Source: Flavobacterium sp. (lineage in GTDB: Bacteria; Bacteroidota; Bacteroidia; Flavobacteriales; Flavobacteriaceae). From it: a stretch of 64,000 bases of DNA. Location of the stretch: the NCBI GenBank assembly GCA_016718345.1, contig JADKDN010000001.1:1-64000 (forward strand). Direction: 5' to 3'. Each line of letters starts with the position of its first letter. The stretch's first letter is position 1. A model generated the notes under the pieces. It saw nothing but the letters and a program-made list of their open reading frames with translations, searched no databases and was not told where the DNA came from. A program made the position numbers and the translations under genes. Shown piece after piece: positions 37,876 through 46,766 of the stretch.

Positions 37876-38031
37876 ATGGCAGGAACAATAATAGTAATAA
37901 TAGGGGTCATTGTAATCATTATAGTTTGTTGGATTTGGATTAAATTTTGGATGCTATTTAATAAGCTTATTGATTATTGTCATAATTCAATCATTCAGAG
38001 AATTAAAAAAAGTGCAAGTAAAAATAAATAG
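37876..38031 (+). CDS. 51-residue single-span membrane peptide
   Basis: This short frame starts with ATG ten bases after the restriction enzyme stop. It encodes a hydrophobic N-terminal helix (AGTIIVIIGVIVIIIVCWIW) and then a basic tail (HNSIIQRIKKSASKNK) rich in Lys. The layout, an N-out helix with a positively charged cytoplasmic end, is that of small membrane peptides. I do not recognise a family. Its tight spacing suggests co-expression with the restriction enzyme. It could be a spurious frame, but the hydrophobic core and unbroken frame speak for a gene. Confidence 0.5.
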   Translation: MAGTIIVIIGVIVIIIVCWIWIKFWMLFNKLIDYCHNSIIQRIKKSASKNK

Positions 38032-38047
38032 ACAAGATTTGCTTCAC

Positions 38048-38136
38048 ATTAAGCAAGGTGATAAAAATGGTAATAAACCCTTTAAAATCAGTACATTTAC
38101 AATATTAAGCAAGGTATTTATAAAATTAAGCAAGGT
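38048..38136 (+). promoter_or_regulatory. Three direct repeats ATTAAGCAAGGT, candidate operator
   Basis: Identical 12-mers lie at 38048-38059, 38104-38115 and 38125-38136, all in the same orientation. The last ends six bases before the regulator's ATG. The last two are 21 bp apart, two helical turns. Related strings occur after the gene at about 39610 (TTAAGCAAC) and 39689 (TAAGCAAGG). Confidence 0.6.
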
Positions 38137-38142
38137 TAAAAC

Positions 38143-39603
38143 ATGAGTGATTCTATTTCAAAAATAAATACATTAGTTACTAAAGAGTATCTTCAAACAC
38201 AAGTAGAAAATCAGTATTTTGAGCGTAAAGGACTTGGCGAAAAAGATACCAAACCAACCAAAATAGCAGAAGAATTAATTGGTATGCTCAATGCAGATGG
38301 AGGAATCTTAGCTTTAGGTGTTTTAGATAATGGTACATTTACAGATCTTAATACATTAGAAAATAATAAACTTGACGCCTATCGCACATTAGTTTTTGAT
38401 TTTATTCATCCAGCTTGCAATATTGAATTAGAGGAAGTTAAAATTGAGGGTAATCTTATATTTATTTATCATGTGGAACAAGAAGTGGAACGTGTTTTTT
38501 GTCGTAAAGACAATGAAAATGTATATTTGAGAGTACAAGATACTAATAGATTGTTAGATCGTGATAGAATAAAAAAACTAGAGTATGACAAAACTATCAG
38601 GCGTTTTGAAGAAGAAGTAGCAAAAAACTTTGCACTTGAAGATTTAGACCAAGAATTGCTTAATGAGTATAAAGAAAAATTAAACTATAAAGGCAACGCT
38701 CTAGATTTGTTGACAAAACGCTATTTAGCAGATAAAAAAACTGAAGAATATCAATTCAAAAACGCTTCGGTTTTACTGTTTGCAAAAGACCCAGAAAAAT
38801 ACATTCCATCAGCATCTGTTAGATACATTAGGTATGAAGGGACAGAAGCACTAACAGGTGTTAGTCATAATGTAGTAAAAGATGAGCGTTTTGAAAATAA
38901 TATACCTAGACTAATTGATGAAATTAAAGTATTCTTAAAGGCATCATTTAAAGATTACTATTTCTTAGATATGGAGTCAGGTAAATTTAAGAAAGTTCCA
39001 GAATATCCTGAGGAAGCATGGTTAGAAGGAATTGTAAATGCGCTCTGCCACCGTTCCTATAATGTGCAAGGAAATGCTATTTATATCAAGCATTTTAATG
39101 ATAGATTAGAAATTAGAAATAGTGGACCTTTACCAGCTCAAGTAACTATTGAAAATATCAAGTCCGAAAGATTTGCAAGAAATCCACGAGTTGCAAGAGT
39201 GTTAGAAGATTTAGGATATGTCAGACAACTTAACGAAGGTGTTTCCAGAATTTATGAGTCGATGGAAAAATCGATGCTTTCAATTCCAGAGTATAATGAA
39301 AGTAACGGAAATGTATATTTAATTTTGCGAAATAAAATAAGTGGACACTCTAAAACTATTCATGATTCTGTTATGGAAAAGATTGAAATAGATTGGATGA
39401 AATTTAATGACACACAAAAAAAGATTTTTTATTATTTATTTGCAAACCACAAGGCGACACTTGCAGAGATTGTTGATTTTGTCAAAATAAATGAAAACAC
39501 TGTGCGAGGTTATTTGAATAAGTTTATTACAGATGGATTTTTAGATAAGATGAGCATCAAACAACGAGACATAAATGCTTTGTATATGTTTAAGAAACAA
39601 TAG
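38143..39603 (+). CDS. AlbA_2 / GHKL-like ATPase / winged-helix regulator (RecG-like COG2865)
   Basis: The 486-residue protein has an AlbA_2 (Schlafen-type) domain at residues 15-130: ENQYFERKGLGEKDTKPTK, then LNADGGILALGV and VYLRVQDTNRLL. A middle region (LLTKRYLADKKTEEY) is followed by an ATPase-like domain with EEAWLEGIVNALCHRSY and FNDRLEIRNSGPLPAQV. A C-terminal winged helix closes it (TLAEIVDFVKINENTVRGYL). The family is often listed as transcriptional regulators or helicases without proof of helicase activity. It is intact. Placed after a restriction-modification gene and preceded by three direct repeats, it may autoregulate or control the module; that is inference. Confidence 0.85.
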   Translation: MSDSISKINTLVTKEYLQTQVENQYFERKGLGEKDTKPTKIAEELIGMLNADGGILALGVLDNGTFTDLNTLENNKLDAYRTLVFDFIHPACNIELEEVKIEGNLIFIYHVEQEVERVFCRKDNENVYLRVQDTNRLLDRDRIKKLEYDKTIRRFEEEVAKNFALEDLDQELLNEYKEKLNYKGNALDLLTKRYLADKKTEEYQFKNASVLLFAKDPEKYIPSASVRYIRYEGTEALTGVSHNVVKDERFENNIPRLIDEIKVFLKASFKDYYFLDMESGKFKKVPEYPEEAWLEGIVNALCHRSYNVQGNAIYIKHFNDRLEIRNSGPLPAQVTIENIKSERFARNPRVARVLEDLGYVRQLNEGVSRIYESMEKSMLSIPEYNESNGNVYLILRNKISGHSKTIHDSVMEKIEIDWMKFNDTQKKIFYYLFANHKATLAEIVDFVKINENTVRGYLNKFITDGFLDKMSIKQRDINALYMFKKQ

Positions 39604-39716
39604 AAAGCACTTAAGCAACATTACAAATTAATTTTAACTCACTGATTATAAGTTTCTTAAAAAAATTAAGTTAGATTTATCAATCTGTAAGCAAGGAATT
39701 AATCTTAATTTAAAGA

Positions 39717-40646
39717 CTACACATTTTTCAAATTGATAATTTCCTGTTCTGTCAAATAACGCCAGTTTCCTCGTGGGAGATTTTTCTTAGTTAAACCTGC
39801 AAAGGCTACACGGTCTATTCTCAAAACATCATAACTAAATTGTTCAAAAATAGCACGAACTACCTTTACATTTGAAGTTCTTAGTTTGAGACCTATTTCG
39901 CTTTTAGGCTGTTCGTCAATGTAGCTTACTTCTTCAATAAAAATTCGGTGACCATCAAGCACTACGCCTTTACTTATTTTCTCTAAATCTTCATATTTCA
40001 GATTTTTATCCAGCGACACCTGATAGATTTTAGACGATTTTTGGTTAGGCAAGGTAAACTTCCGAATCATATCGGTGTCATTCGTAAACAGCAAAAGACC
40101 AGTAGTATTTTTATCCATTCTTCCCACTGCCGAAATTTTGGCATTGGTAGAGCCCTTAACCAATTCCAATACATTGCGGTATTCCTGACCTTCGTCAAGT
40201 GCAGTAGTAAAGTTTTTGGGTTTGTTGAGTAAAATATATTCTTTCTTTTCAGGAGTTAAAGTCGCTCCGTCAAAGTTTACTACATCCCCAGGTTTTACCA
40301 TGTATCCCATTTCGGTAACGGGAATTCCATTTACCTTTACATTTCCCGATTGAATATAAATATCCGCATCACGACGCGAACAAATTCCAGAATTGGCAAT
40401 GTATTTATTCAATCGAATTTCGTCCGCTACTTTTGGTCGTTTTGGGGCTTGATTCGGTTTTTTTTCCACCTTATCCGTGGCTACGGGAGCTGATTTGGTG
40501 GTGGTTTTACTTTTTTTTGGCCTTGAGCACGCTTTTGCATGGCAGGCTTAGCTGTCCGTTCTACTCCGCCTGGTTGGCTTATTAGAATTAGGTCTAGACG
40601 AATTGGGTCTAGCGCCGCCTCTTGTATTACCTTCCTTATTGTTCAT
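39717..40646 (-). CDS. rluB: RluB/RsuA-type pseudouridine synthase with basic N-terminal tail (frameshifted tail)
   Basis: The catalytic part (residues from RLNKYIANSGICSRRDADI) has an S4 RNA-binding domain, then KKEYILLNKPKNFTTAL, the catalytic Asp in ISAVGRMDKNTTGLLLFT, and LKLRTSNVKVVRAIFEQF. It modifies a uridine in rRNA, most likely in helix 89-90 of 23S rRNA if it is RluB. In many Bacteroidota the enzyme has a long Arg/Asn/Ser/Lys-rich N-terminal tail. Here an ATG at 40646 opens MNNKEGNTRGGARPNSSRPN, and one or two small indels near 40500-40580 separate it from the catalytic frame. The tail probably contacts RNA. Confidence 0.88.
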
Positions 40647-40790
40647 CTGTAGGAGTATTTATTTTTGTAGTAATAGGAATATTTGCCAATGCTAATTTCC
40701 TATTATTCTTAATTGACTGCAAAGATAGGTATTTAGAATAGAAAAGAAGGGATGTGAAGTGCAGTAATCGCAATCAAGCCATTCAATATA

Positions 40791-41712
40791 CTAGGATTGA
40801 AACTTTAGCAGTAATTTCTCACCATGCCATAGCACCGCTGGATTAATGAGAACAATACAAAAAACGCCAGCAACAATAAGAAATTTTAAGGTGTTATGAA
40901 GCTGTAAAAATTGCTCTTTTGTGTTTGATTTCCATAAACGTATTCCAAAAAAAATCAGAATAATAAAGCAGACATAGAAATAAATATCCATATAACCTAC
41001 ATCAAAAATATTGACAAGATAATATACAGGTACCACTGTGAGCACTAATAAAAGGGTAATAATTCTTTTTGAAATAACTTCCCCACGAACAATAGGAATG
41101 GTTTGGTAATCATTAGCCAAATCGCCTCTGATGTTTTCTAAATCTTTGATCATTTCTCGAATCAAGAGCAATAAAAAAGAAAAACAGCATGAAAAAGATG
41201 ACTTCATAAAAGTTTTTGTAATACAAAAGAATACCAAAAAAGGGAGAACGGCGAGAAAGGCAGCCATTAGGTTTCCTACTAAGGGATACTTTTTATTTTA
41301 TGAGAATAGAACCAAATAAGGAAGATATAAACGGAATAGAAGATAAAAGCACGTCCAGATACAAAAAAAGCAATCAGAGCCACAAAAAATTAAGCGAAAA
41401 ATAAACATAAAGTTTTGTTTTTTGACTCACCAATCGATCTAAATGGGTTTTGTTAGGACGATTAATTAAATCTTTTTTACTATCGTAAAAACTATTGATG
41501 ATGTATCCCGAGGCAATAGTTAGACTGGAGGCCAAAACCAGAATAAATAGGTTGAAATCAAATATAATGGATAGTGCTCTTTTTTCGGGGGCTAAAATAA
41601 AGATGGAAGCAAGATACTGAGCTAGAACAATGATGGGTATGTTATAGCCTCGAACAACAGAGAACAAACTGATAATTTTTAATAGTAAAAGCTTGTTCTT
41701 TCTACTTAACAT
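40791..41712 (-). CDS. UbiA-family prenyltransferase (frameshifted)
   Basis: The protein begins MLSRKNKLLLLKIISLFSVV, and its first Asp-rich motif is INSFYDSKKDLINRP (N-x-x-x-D-x-x-x-D). After breaks near 41385 and 41290, where one T and one A are missing, it continues through SGRAFIFYSVYIFLIW and PLVGNLMAAFLAVLP to the second motif REMIKDLENIRGDLAND, followed by more membrane helices. Corrected length is about 307 residues with about nine helices. UbiA enzymes join an isoprenoid diphosphate to an acceptor. In this operon, next to mevalonate genes, it may be a geranylgeranylglyceryl-phosphate synthase-type or quinone enzyme. The exact acceptor is not decided by sequence. Confidence 0.82.
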
Positions 41713-41734
41713 CTATGAAGTTTAGTGCGTATTT

Positions 41735-42745
41735 CTAAAATTGATAAACGACTTCCAGTTTGTAATCCTTTAGTGAGGCTTTTGCTTTTTCTAAATCTTG
41801 TGTAAAACCTAGAATGTATCCACCGCCACCAGAACCACATAATTTCAGGTAATAATCGTTGGTTTCAATCCCTTTTTGCCATATCTCGTGAAACTGCTCA
41901 GGAATCATGGGTTTAAAGTTATTAAGAACCACTTTTGATAATTTTTTTGGTGTTGGTAAACAGTGATTTCATGTCGCCACCTAGAAAATTTTCTACACAG
42001 GCATCCGTATATTTTACAAATTGATTTTTTAACATGGTTCGAAAACCTTTGTCTTTAAGGTTTTCCATGAAGATATTTACCATGGGAGCCGTTTCGCCAA
42101 CAATACCAGAATCTAATAAAAATACGGCGCCTTTCCCGTCTAAACTTTGTGTTGGAATTCCTGTTGCTTCAATATTATCTTTAGAATTAATTAAGATAGG
42201 AATACTTAAATAGCTGTTTAAAGGATCTAAACCAGAGCTCTTCCCGTGGAAAAAGCTTTCCATTTGAGGAGAAAATAGTTTTTAATTCGAGTAATTTTTC
42301 GCAGGTTAGATTTTCTAAAACAGTAATTTTATGCTGGGCATATTTATCGTATAACTGCGGCTACAAGAGCGCCGCTACTTCCTACACCGTATCCTTGAGG
42401 AATGCTAGAATCAAAGTACATTCCGTTTTCAACATCCTTTTTAAGCGTTTCGATATCGAAAGTAACTAATTGAGGCTGTTCGGTTTGTAGTGTGTCTAAA
42501 TAGGCAACAAATCTCTTCAGGCTGGCATTGGATGCGATTGCTTCAGCAGATGTGTTTTTATCTCTCTTTAGCGCACCGTTATAAAAATTATAAGGAATTG
42601 ACAAACCCTTTGAGTCACGTATAATTCCGTATTCTCCAAAGAGTAATATTTTAGAATAAAATAAAGGTCCCAGTTTTTCGATAGTGTTTGACGCGTTTTG
42701 TCTGTGCTTGAGTCCATTCTTTAATTTTGCATTATCAATTATCAA
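41735..42745 (-). CDS. mvk: Mevalonate kinase, GHMP family (frameshifted)
   Basis: The enzyme phosphorylates mevalonate at O5. The N-terminal part reads YSKILLFGEYGIIRDSKGL (the E of the GEY substrate motif) and the ATP loop is QGYGVGSSGALVAAV. Breaks near 42355, 42260 and 41930 each need small repairs; the middle frame gives KSSGLDPLNSYLSIP with the catalytic Asp and VFLLDSGIVGETAPM. The last frame has LKLCGSGGGGYILGFTQD. The corrected protein has about 310-335 residues. Its start is uncertain. The only in-frame candidate, a TTG at 42745, lies in the tandem repeat; the usual family start would be close to the GPLFYSKI residues. Confidence 0.88.
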
Positions 42746-42853
42746 TTATCAATTATCAATTTATCAATTATCAATTATCAATTATCAATTATCAATTATC
42801 AATTATCAATTATCAATTATCAACTATCAACTATCAATTATCAATTATCAATT
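42731..42853. repeat. Tandem array of about seventeen 7-bp units (ATTATCA)
   Basis: The unit ATTATCA (TGATAAT on the other strand) is repeated in tandem with one eight-base unit near 42752 and two CTATCAA variants near 42825. It covers the space between mvaD and mvk. The array supplies the mvaD stop codon region and the TTG that is the furthest upstream possible start of mvk. On the plus strand it reads in frame as NYQLSII repeats, a consequence of the period, not a gene. Confidence 0.93.
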
Positions 42854-43922
42854 GACTTCCCATTCCATTCGTCACAAATGTACTGACCATTTTGACAATA
42901 GCCAACTAATTCGTCCTTAATAAATTGTAAAACTTTTTCACAATCTTTTTTTGGATACAAAACATGCACATTTGCACCTGCATCAAGGGTAAAGCAAACG
43001 GGTATTTTTGTCTATTTCTGAATCTCCAAATTGCATTAATGATTTCCAACGTATTTGGCTTCATCAAAATGAAGTAGGGCATGGATGTCATCATCATAGC
43101 ATGTAAAGTCAGCGCTTCGCTTTCTACAATTTGTATAAACTCGTCTAGATTTCCGTTTTGAAGTATAGTAGAAAGTCTACTGAGATTTTCATGGGCTTGG
43201 GCAAATCGTCTTTCGGCAAAAGGATGGTTGTGCATCAAATCATGACCTACGCTGCTCGAAACTTGTTTTTCGCCTTTATCAACCAGTAAAATGGTATCTT
43301 GATAGTTTTTGAAAGTATCATGAATACTATTTGGGAATTCAACGCCAAACAAATCAGAACTTTCTTTGGTGTTGCTATGATTTCCCCAAACGACAACACG
43401 TCCTTTTACGCTTCTGCAAGCACTTCCAGAACCTAAACGCGCTAAGAAAGATGCTTTTTGATAGAAGTAATCGTCTGTCATTTCTGGTTGCAAGACTTTT
43501 TCTAAACTCATCAAGTTCATTGCTAAGGCTGCCATTCCTGAGGCAGATGAAGCAATTCCTGAACTGTGCGGGAAGGTGTTTTGGGTATCAATCGTAAAAT
43601 GATACTCTTTTAAGAAAGGCAAATAACGCTCAATTCGCTTTAGAAATTTTTGAATTTTTGGTTTGAAATCTTCTTTTGGTTTTCCTTCAAAAAGCAAATC
43701 AAAAGAAAGATTCCCAGTATTTACTTTTTTTGCAAAAGCTAATTTGGTAATTGTTTTGCAATGGTTCAAAGTAAAACTTATAGACGGATTTGCTGGAATT
43801 TGGTTGTCTTTTTTCCCCCAATATTTCACTAAAGCAATATTGCTGGGCGCACTCCAAGTGAAACTTCCTTGTTCTTGAATATGTGAATAGCTTTTCGGAA
43901 TAAAATCGTTTGCTGAAAACAT
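42841..43922 (-). CDS. mvaD: Diphosphomevalonate decarboxylase (frameshifted near 3' end)
   Basis: The enzyme makes isopentenyl diphosphate from mevalonate diphosphate. Marks are WSAPSNIALVKYWGKKDNQ (family opening), TQNTFPHSSGIASSASGMAA (P-loop of GHMP kinases), ARLGSGSACRSVKGRVVVW and the catalytic Asp in LLVDKGEKQVSSSVGH. At 42995 one A is missing from an A run. Corrected, the end reads KIPVCFTLDAGANVHVLYP and KDELVGYC..., closing with SIDN before a TGA at 42841. The last codons are built from the 7-bp repeat. Corrected length is about 360 residues, normal. It heads the operon with mvk, the UbiA gene and rluB downstream. Confidence 0.92.
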
Positions 43923-44151
43923 GAATGCTAAAATTTTTACAAAGATACTTTTTTTGATTTTACTTCTTTATGTTCTCAAATTTTTTTAAAAATCTATTTA
44001 TATTAATCTCCCTTTACCCAACAAAAAATTTTTCCCAAAACCCCAAAAAATTTTTTTTGTTATTTTTTTTTTTTCTATTTTTTGGGTTTTATATTTTTAT
44101 TTTTCAAAAAAAAAAAATCACAAACCAATTATTTGTAGAATCAAGATATAA
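43923..44151. other. Intergenic, extremely T- and A-rich
   Basis: The stretch holds T runs of up to ten and an A run of nine (about 44106-44115) with little else. It separates mvaD and tspO, which are divergent, and must contain both promoters, but no clean TTTG/TAnnTTTG pair stands out. A 60-codon frame here is made of poly-T codons (Phe/Leu) and is not a believable gene. Confidence 0.5.
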
Positions 44152-44655
44152 ATGAGTAAATTTGATGAAAATAGTATCATGAACAAGTACGTAAAAATTT
44201 TAATTTTTGTTTTGACCTGTGTGGGGGTGGGTTATATCTCAGGAATGGTAACGCGTTCTAGTGTTTTGACTTGGTTTCCTACTCTAGTAAAACCTAGTTT
44301 TAATCCACCAAGTTGGGTGTTCGCGCCCGTTTGGAGTACCTTATACATCATGATGGGAATTGCAGCAGGTTTGGTATGGAGTCGAATGGATTTTGAAAGG
44401 GAAGCCGTTCGAAAAGCCTTGCTCTTTTTTGCGATTCAATTGGGATTGAATGCCTTGTGGTCGCTCTTGTTTTTTGGATTGCGAAACCCCATGTTGGCTG
44501 GAATCGAAATTATTCTGCTTTGGCTGATGATTTATGAAACCTACATTAAATTTGGAAAGATTGATAAAATTGCGGGTTATTTATTTATTCCTTATTTGCT
44601 ATGGGTAAGTTTTGCGAGTGTTTTGAATATCAGTATTTGGTGGTTGAATAGATAG
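44152..44655 (+). CDS. tspO: TspO/MBR family tryptophan-rich sensory protein
   Basis: The 167-residue membrane protein (158 from the alternative ATG at 44179, MNKYVKI) has five helices with the family pattern: WFPTLVKPSFNPPSWVFAPVW (the PxxxPP...PVWxxLY block), TLYIMMGIAAGLVWSRM, NALWSLLFFGLRNP, and a last helix with WVSFASVLNISIWWLNR. TspO proteins bind porphyrins and other hydrophobic ligands in stress regulation. The gene stands alone. Confidence 0.95.
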   Translation: MSKFDENSIMNKYVKILIFVLTCVGVGYISGMVTRSSVLTWFPTLVKPSFNPPSWVFAPVWSTLYIMMGIAAGLVWSRMDFEREAVRKALLFFAIQLGLNALWSLLFFGLRNPMLAGIEIILLWLMIYETYIKFGKIDKIAGYLFIPYLLWVSFASVLNISIWWLNR

Positions 44656-44798
44656 TTAGTCAGAAGTAGGTTTTTTGTTTTTGAATTTTTTTTTGTTTTA
44701 GTTTGTTTTTTTCAAAAGTTTTTTTTTCGTGCTTTTGTGCCACATTTTGTTAAAAAGTTTTGAAATTTTGTCACAAACTTGAAAGAGCAAGTGACATA

Positions 44799-46013
44799 TT
44801 AGTTACTTATAGCATTCGCCACAATAAACCCACTCGTCCAAGCATTTTGAAAATTGAATCCGCCAGTAATCGCATCAATATTTACGATTTCGCCAGCGAA
44901 ATACAAGTTTTGATGTAGTTTGCTTTCCATGGTTTTGAAGTTGATTTCCTTTAAATCAATGCCGCCAGCGGTAACAAATTCCTCTTTAAAGGTGCTTTTT
45001 CCATTCACTTGAAAACTGGCATTTGTTAATTCATGGGCAAGTTTTTGCAGTTGTATTTTCGACACATCCGCCCATTTGGTTTGAGATTCTATTCCAGAAG
45101 CAAGCACCAAACTTTCCCACAAACGATTTGGAAACTCAAAAGGAGATTTTTTAGAAACCGCTTTCTTGGCCTGTTCTTGTTTTAATTCTTTCACTATTTT
45201 CTCAGCATCTTCGGTATCAACATCATTCAGCCAATTGACGTAAATGGTAAATTGGTAGTTTTTGTCGTGTAAAATTCGTGCGCCCCAAGCGGAGAGTTTC
45301 AAAATTGCAGGACCGCTCATGCCCCAATGCGTAATCAACAAAGGCCCGGTAGAATTGAGTTTAGTTTCTTTTACTTTTACGGAAACATTTGCAGCAACTC
45401 CCGGTAGTTCTTTGATTCTGGAATCTTTAATATTAAAAGTAAATAGAGAAGGAACTGGAGAAACGATAGCGTGACCAAAATTTTGTAGCATTTCCCACAT
45501 TTTTGGGTTACTTCCTGTAGCTAGGATTAATTTTTCGGCAAGATAATGTTCGGATTGGGTTTCTACTTTCCAAAATCCATTATTTTCAAAAATCGATTGT
45601 ACACTTTGTCCTGTAAGGATTTTAATTCCTAATTTTTGAGTCGCTTGGAGGAAACAGTCAATAATGGTTTGCGATGAATTCGAAATGGGAAACATGCGCC
45701 CGTCATCTTCAATTTTGAGTTCCACTCCATGTCTTTCGAACCATTCTATGGTGTCTCCAGAGCAAAACTGATGAAATGGTCCTCGTAATTCTTTCTCGCC
45801 ACGGGGATAAAATTTCACCAATTCATTGGGTTCGAAGCAGGCATGTGTTACGTTGCATCTTCCGCCACCAGAAATGCGAACTTTCTGTAACACTTCAGCA
45901 CCACGCTCTAAAATAGAGACTTTTAGTTTCGGGTTTTTCTCAACAATATTGATTGCTGTAAAAAAACCTGCTGCACCGCCTCCAACTACAATAATGTTAA
46001 AATTTTGATTCAT
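44799..46013 (-). CDS. NAD(P)/FAD-dependent oxidoreductase, HI0933/BaiN type
   Basis: The 404-residue flavoprotein has the FAD dinucleotide motif (IIVVGGGAAGFFTAINI, GERGAEVLQKV-like segment) and the family blocks ISGGGRCNVTHACFEPN, RGPFHQF, GRMFPISNSSQTIIDCF and EEFVTAGGIDLKEIN, ending in NLYFAGEIVNIDAITGGFNFQNA. Such proteins are conserved flavoenzymes of unsettled function. The start overlaps the stop of the GDPD gene by four bases (ATGA), so both are in one operon. Confidence 0.92.
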   Translation of the reverse strand: MNQNFNIIVVGGGAAGFFTAINIVEKNPKLKVSILERGAEVLQKVRISGGGRCNVTHACFEPNELVKFYPRGEKELRGPFHQFCSGDTIEWFERHGVELKIEDDGRMFPISNSSQTIIDCFLQATQKLGIKILTGQSVQSIFENNGFWKVETQSEHYLAEKLILATGSNPKMWEMLQNFGHAIVSPVPSLFTFNIKDSRIKELPGVAANVSVKVKETKLNSTGPLLITHWGMSGPAILKLSAWGARILHDKNYQFTIYVNWLNDVDTEDAEKIVKELKQEQAKKAVSKKSPFEFPNRLWESLVLASGIESQTKWADVSKIQLQKLAHELTNASFQVNGKSTFKEEFVTAGGIDLKEINFKTMESKLHQNLYFAGEIVNIDAITGGFNFQNAWTSGFIVANAISN

Positions 46014-46696
46014 AGTCTATCTGGAAAATCGGAAATGATTCCGTTTACGTTGAATGATTTCATTTTTTGAATGTCTTCTATTTCATTTACAGTCCACGGA
46101 AAAACCAATTGTCCGTTTTCTTGTATTTGTTTCGTGTTTTCTTTTGTCAACAAATGAAAATGAGGATGAATAGCCTCAGCCTTGATAAATTTGGCGAAAG
46201 CCATTGCTAAATCTAAATCCGTATGAGTAAGAATTCCTATTGGAATTTTTGAATTTAAAGAGCGCACTTCTTTTAGGGCATTCCAATCAAAACTAGAAAC
46301 TAAAAAATGATTGAATTGCCAATTCTTTTCTAAAACATATTCTGCTACTACTGCCATAACCGGTTTTGCGGTTCTATTTCCTTTGAGTTCCACATTGACT
46401 AAACACTTTTGGTTAACTAAATTTAAAACTTCTTTCAATGTTGGAATGGTGTGCTTTTCGCCTATATGAAATGATTTTAATTCGGTTAATGAAAAATCAG
46501 TAACAAAGCCTTCACCGTTTGTAGTTCTATTAATTTTATCATCATGAATTACAACAAGTTCATTATCATTACTTAAATGAACATCCAATTCGATGCCATC
46601 AACTCCCAAATCAATTGCCTTTTGAAACGAAACCAACGTGTTTTCTGGTTCATATCCTTTTGCGCCACGATGTCCTATTTTCAGAATTGGTTTCAT
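46010..46696 (-). CDS. Glycerophosphodiester phosphodiesterase
   Basis: The 228-residue enzyme hydrolyses glycerophosphodiesters to glycerol 3-phosphate and alcohol. The active-site motif GHRGAKGYEPENTLVSF is at the N-terminus. The metal site is DGIELDVHLSNDNELVVIHD, followed by LNLVNQKCLVNVELKG, and NGIISDFPDRL at the end. No signal peptide is seen, so it is cytoplasmic. It lies upstream of the HI0933 flavoprotein gene and is coupled to it by a four-base overlap. Confidence 0.93.
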   Translation of the reverse strand: MKPILKIGHRGAKGYEPENTLVSFQKAIDLGVDGIELDVHLSNDNELVVIHDDKINRTTNGEGFVTDFSLTELKSFHIGEKHTIPTLKEVLNLVNQKCLVNVELKGNRTAKPVMAVVAEYVLEKNWQFNHFLVSSFDWNALKEVRSLNSKIPIGILTHTDLDLAMAFAKFIKAEAIHPHFHLLTKENTKQIQENGQLVFPWTVNEIEDIQKMKSFNVNGIISDFPDRL

Positions 46697-46719
46697 AGAA
46701 TTTCTAAAGTGTAAACATA

Positions 46720-46748
46720 AAAAAACGCCTTCATTTCTAAAGGCGTTT
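46720..46748 (-). terminator. Terminator of the glucan operon
   Basis: AAACGCCTT and AAGGCGTTT pair around ATTTCTA-type loop bases. On the minus strand the stem is followed by TTTTTTATG, ending the operon 20 bases after the GH13 stop. Confidence 0.88.
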
Positions 46749-46766
46749 GCATAAATATTATTTTAT

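Noticed and set aside
34508..39603. Integrative island inserted at tRNA-Leu
   Set aside because: No integrase and no direct copy of the tRNA 3' end were found on the right side, so insertion at the tRNA cannot be claimed; only the position is suggestive.
42684..42920. Plus-strand 78-codon frame of NYQLSII repeats
   Set aside because: It is produced entirely by the 7-bp tandem repeat and overlaps the ends of mvk and mvaD on the other strand.
43970..44155. 61-codon frame in the T-rich gap before tspO
   Set aside because: It is almost only poly-T and poly-A codons; no signal, motif or promoter supports a gene.
44799..46013. Glutathione or thioredoxin reductase
   Set aside because: There is no redox CxxC/CxxxxC motif; the GGGRCNVTHA and TGGFNFQNA blocks point to the HI0933 family.
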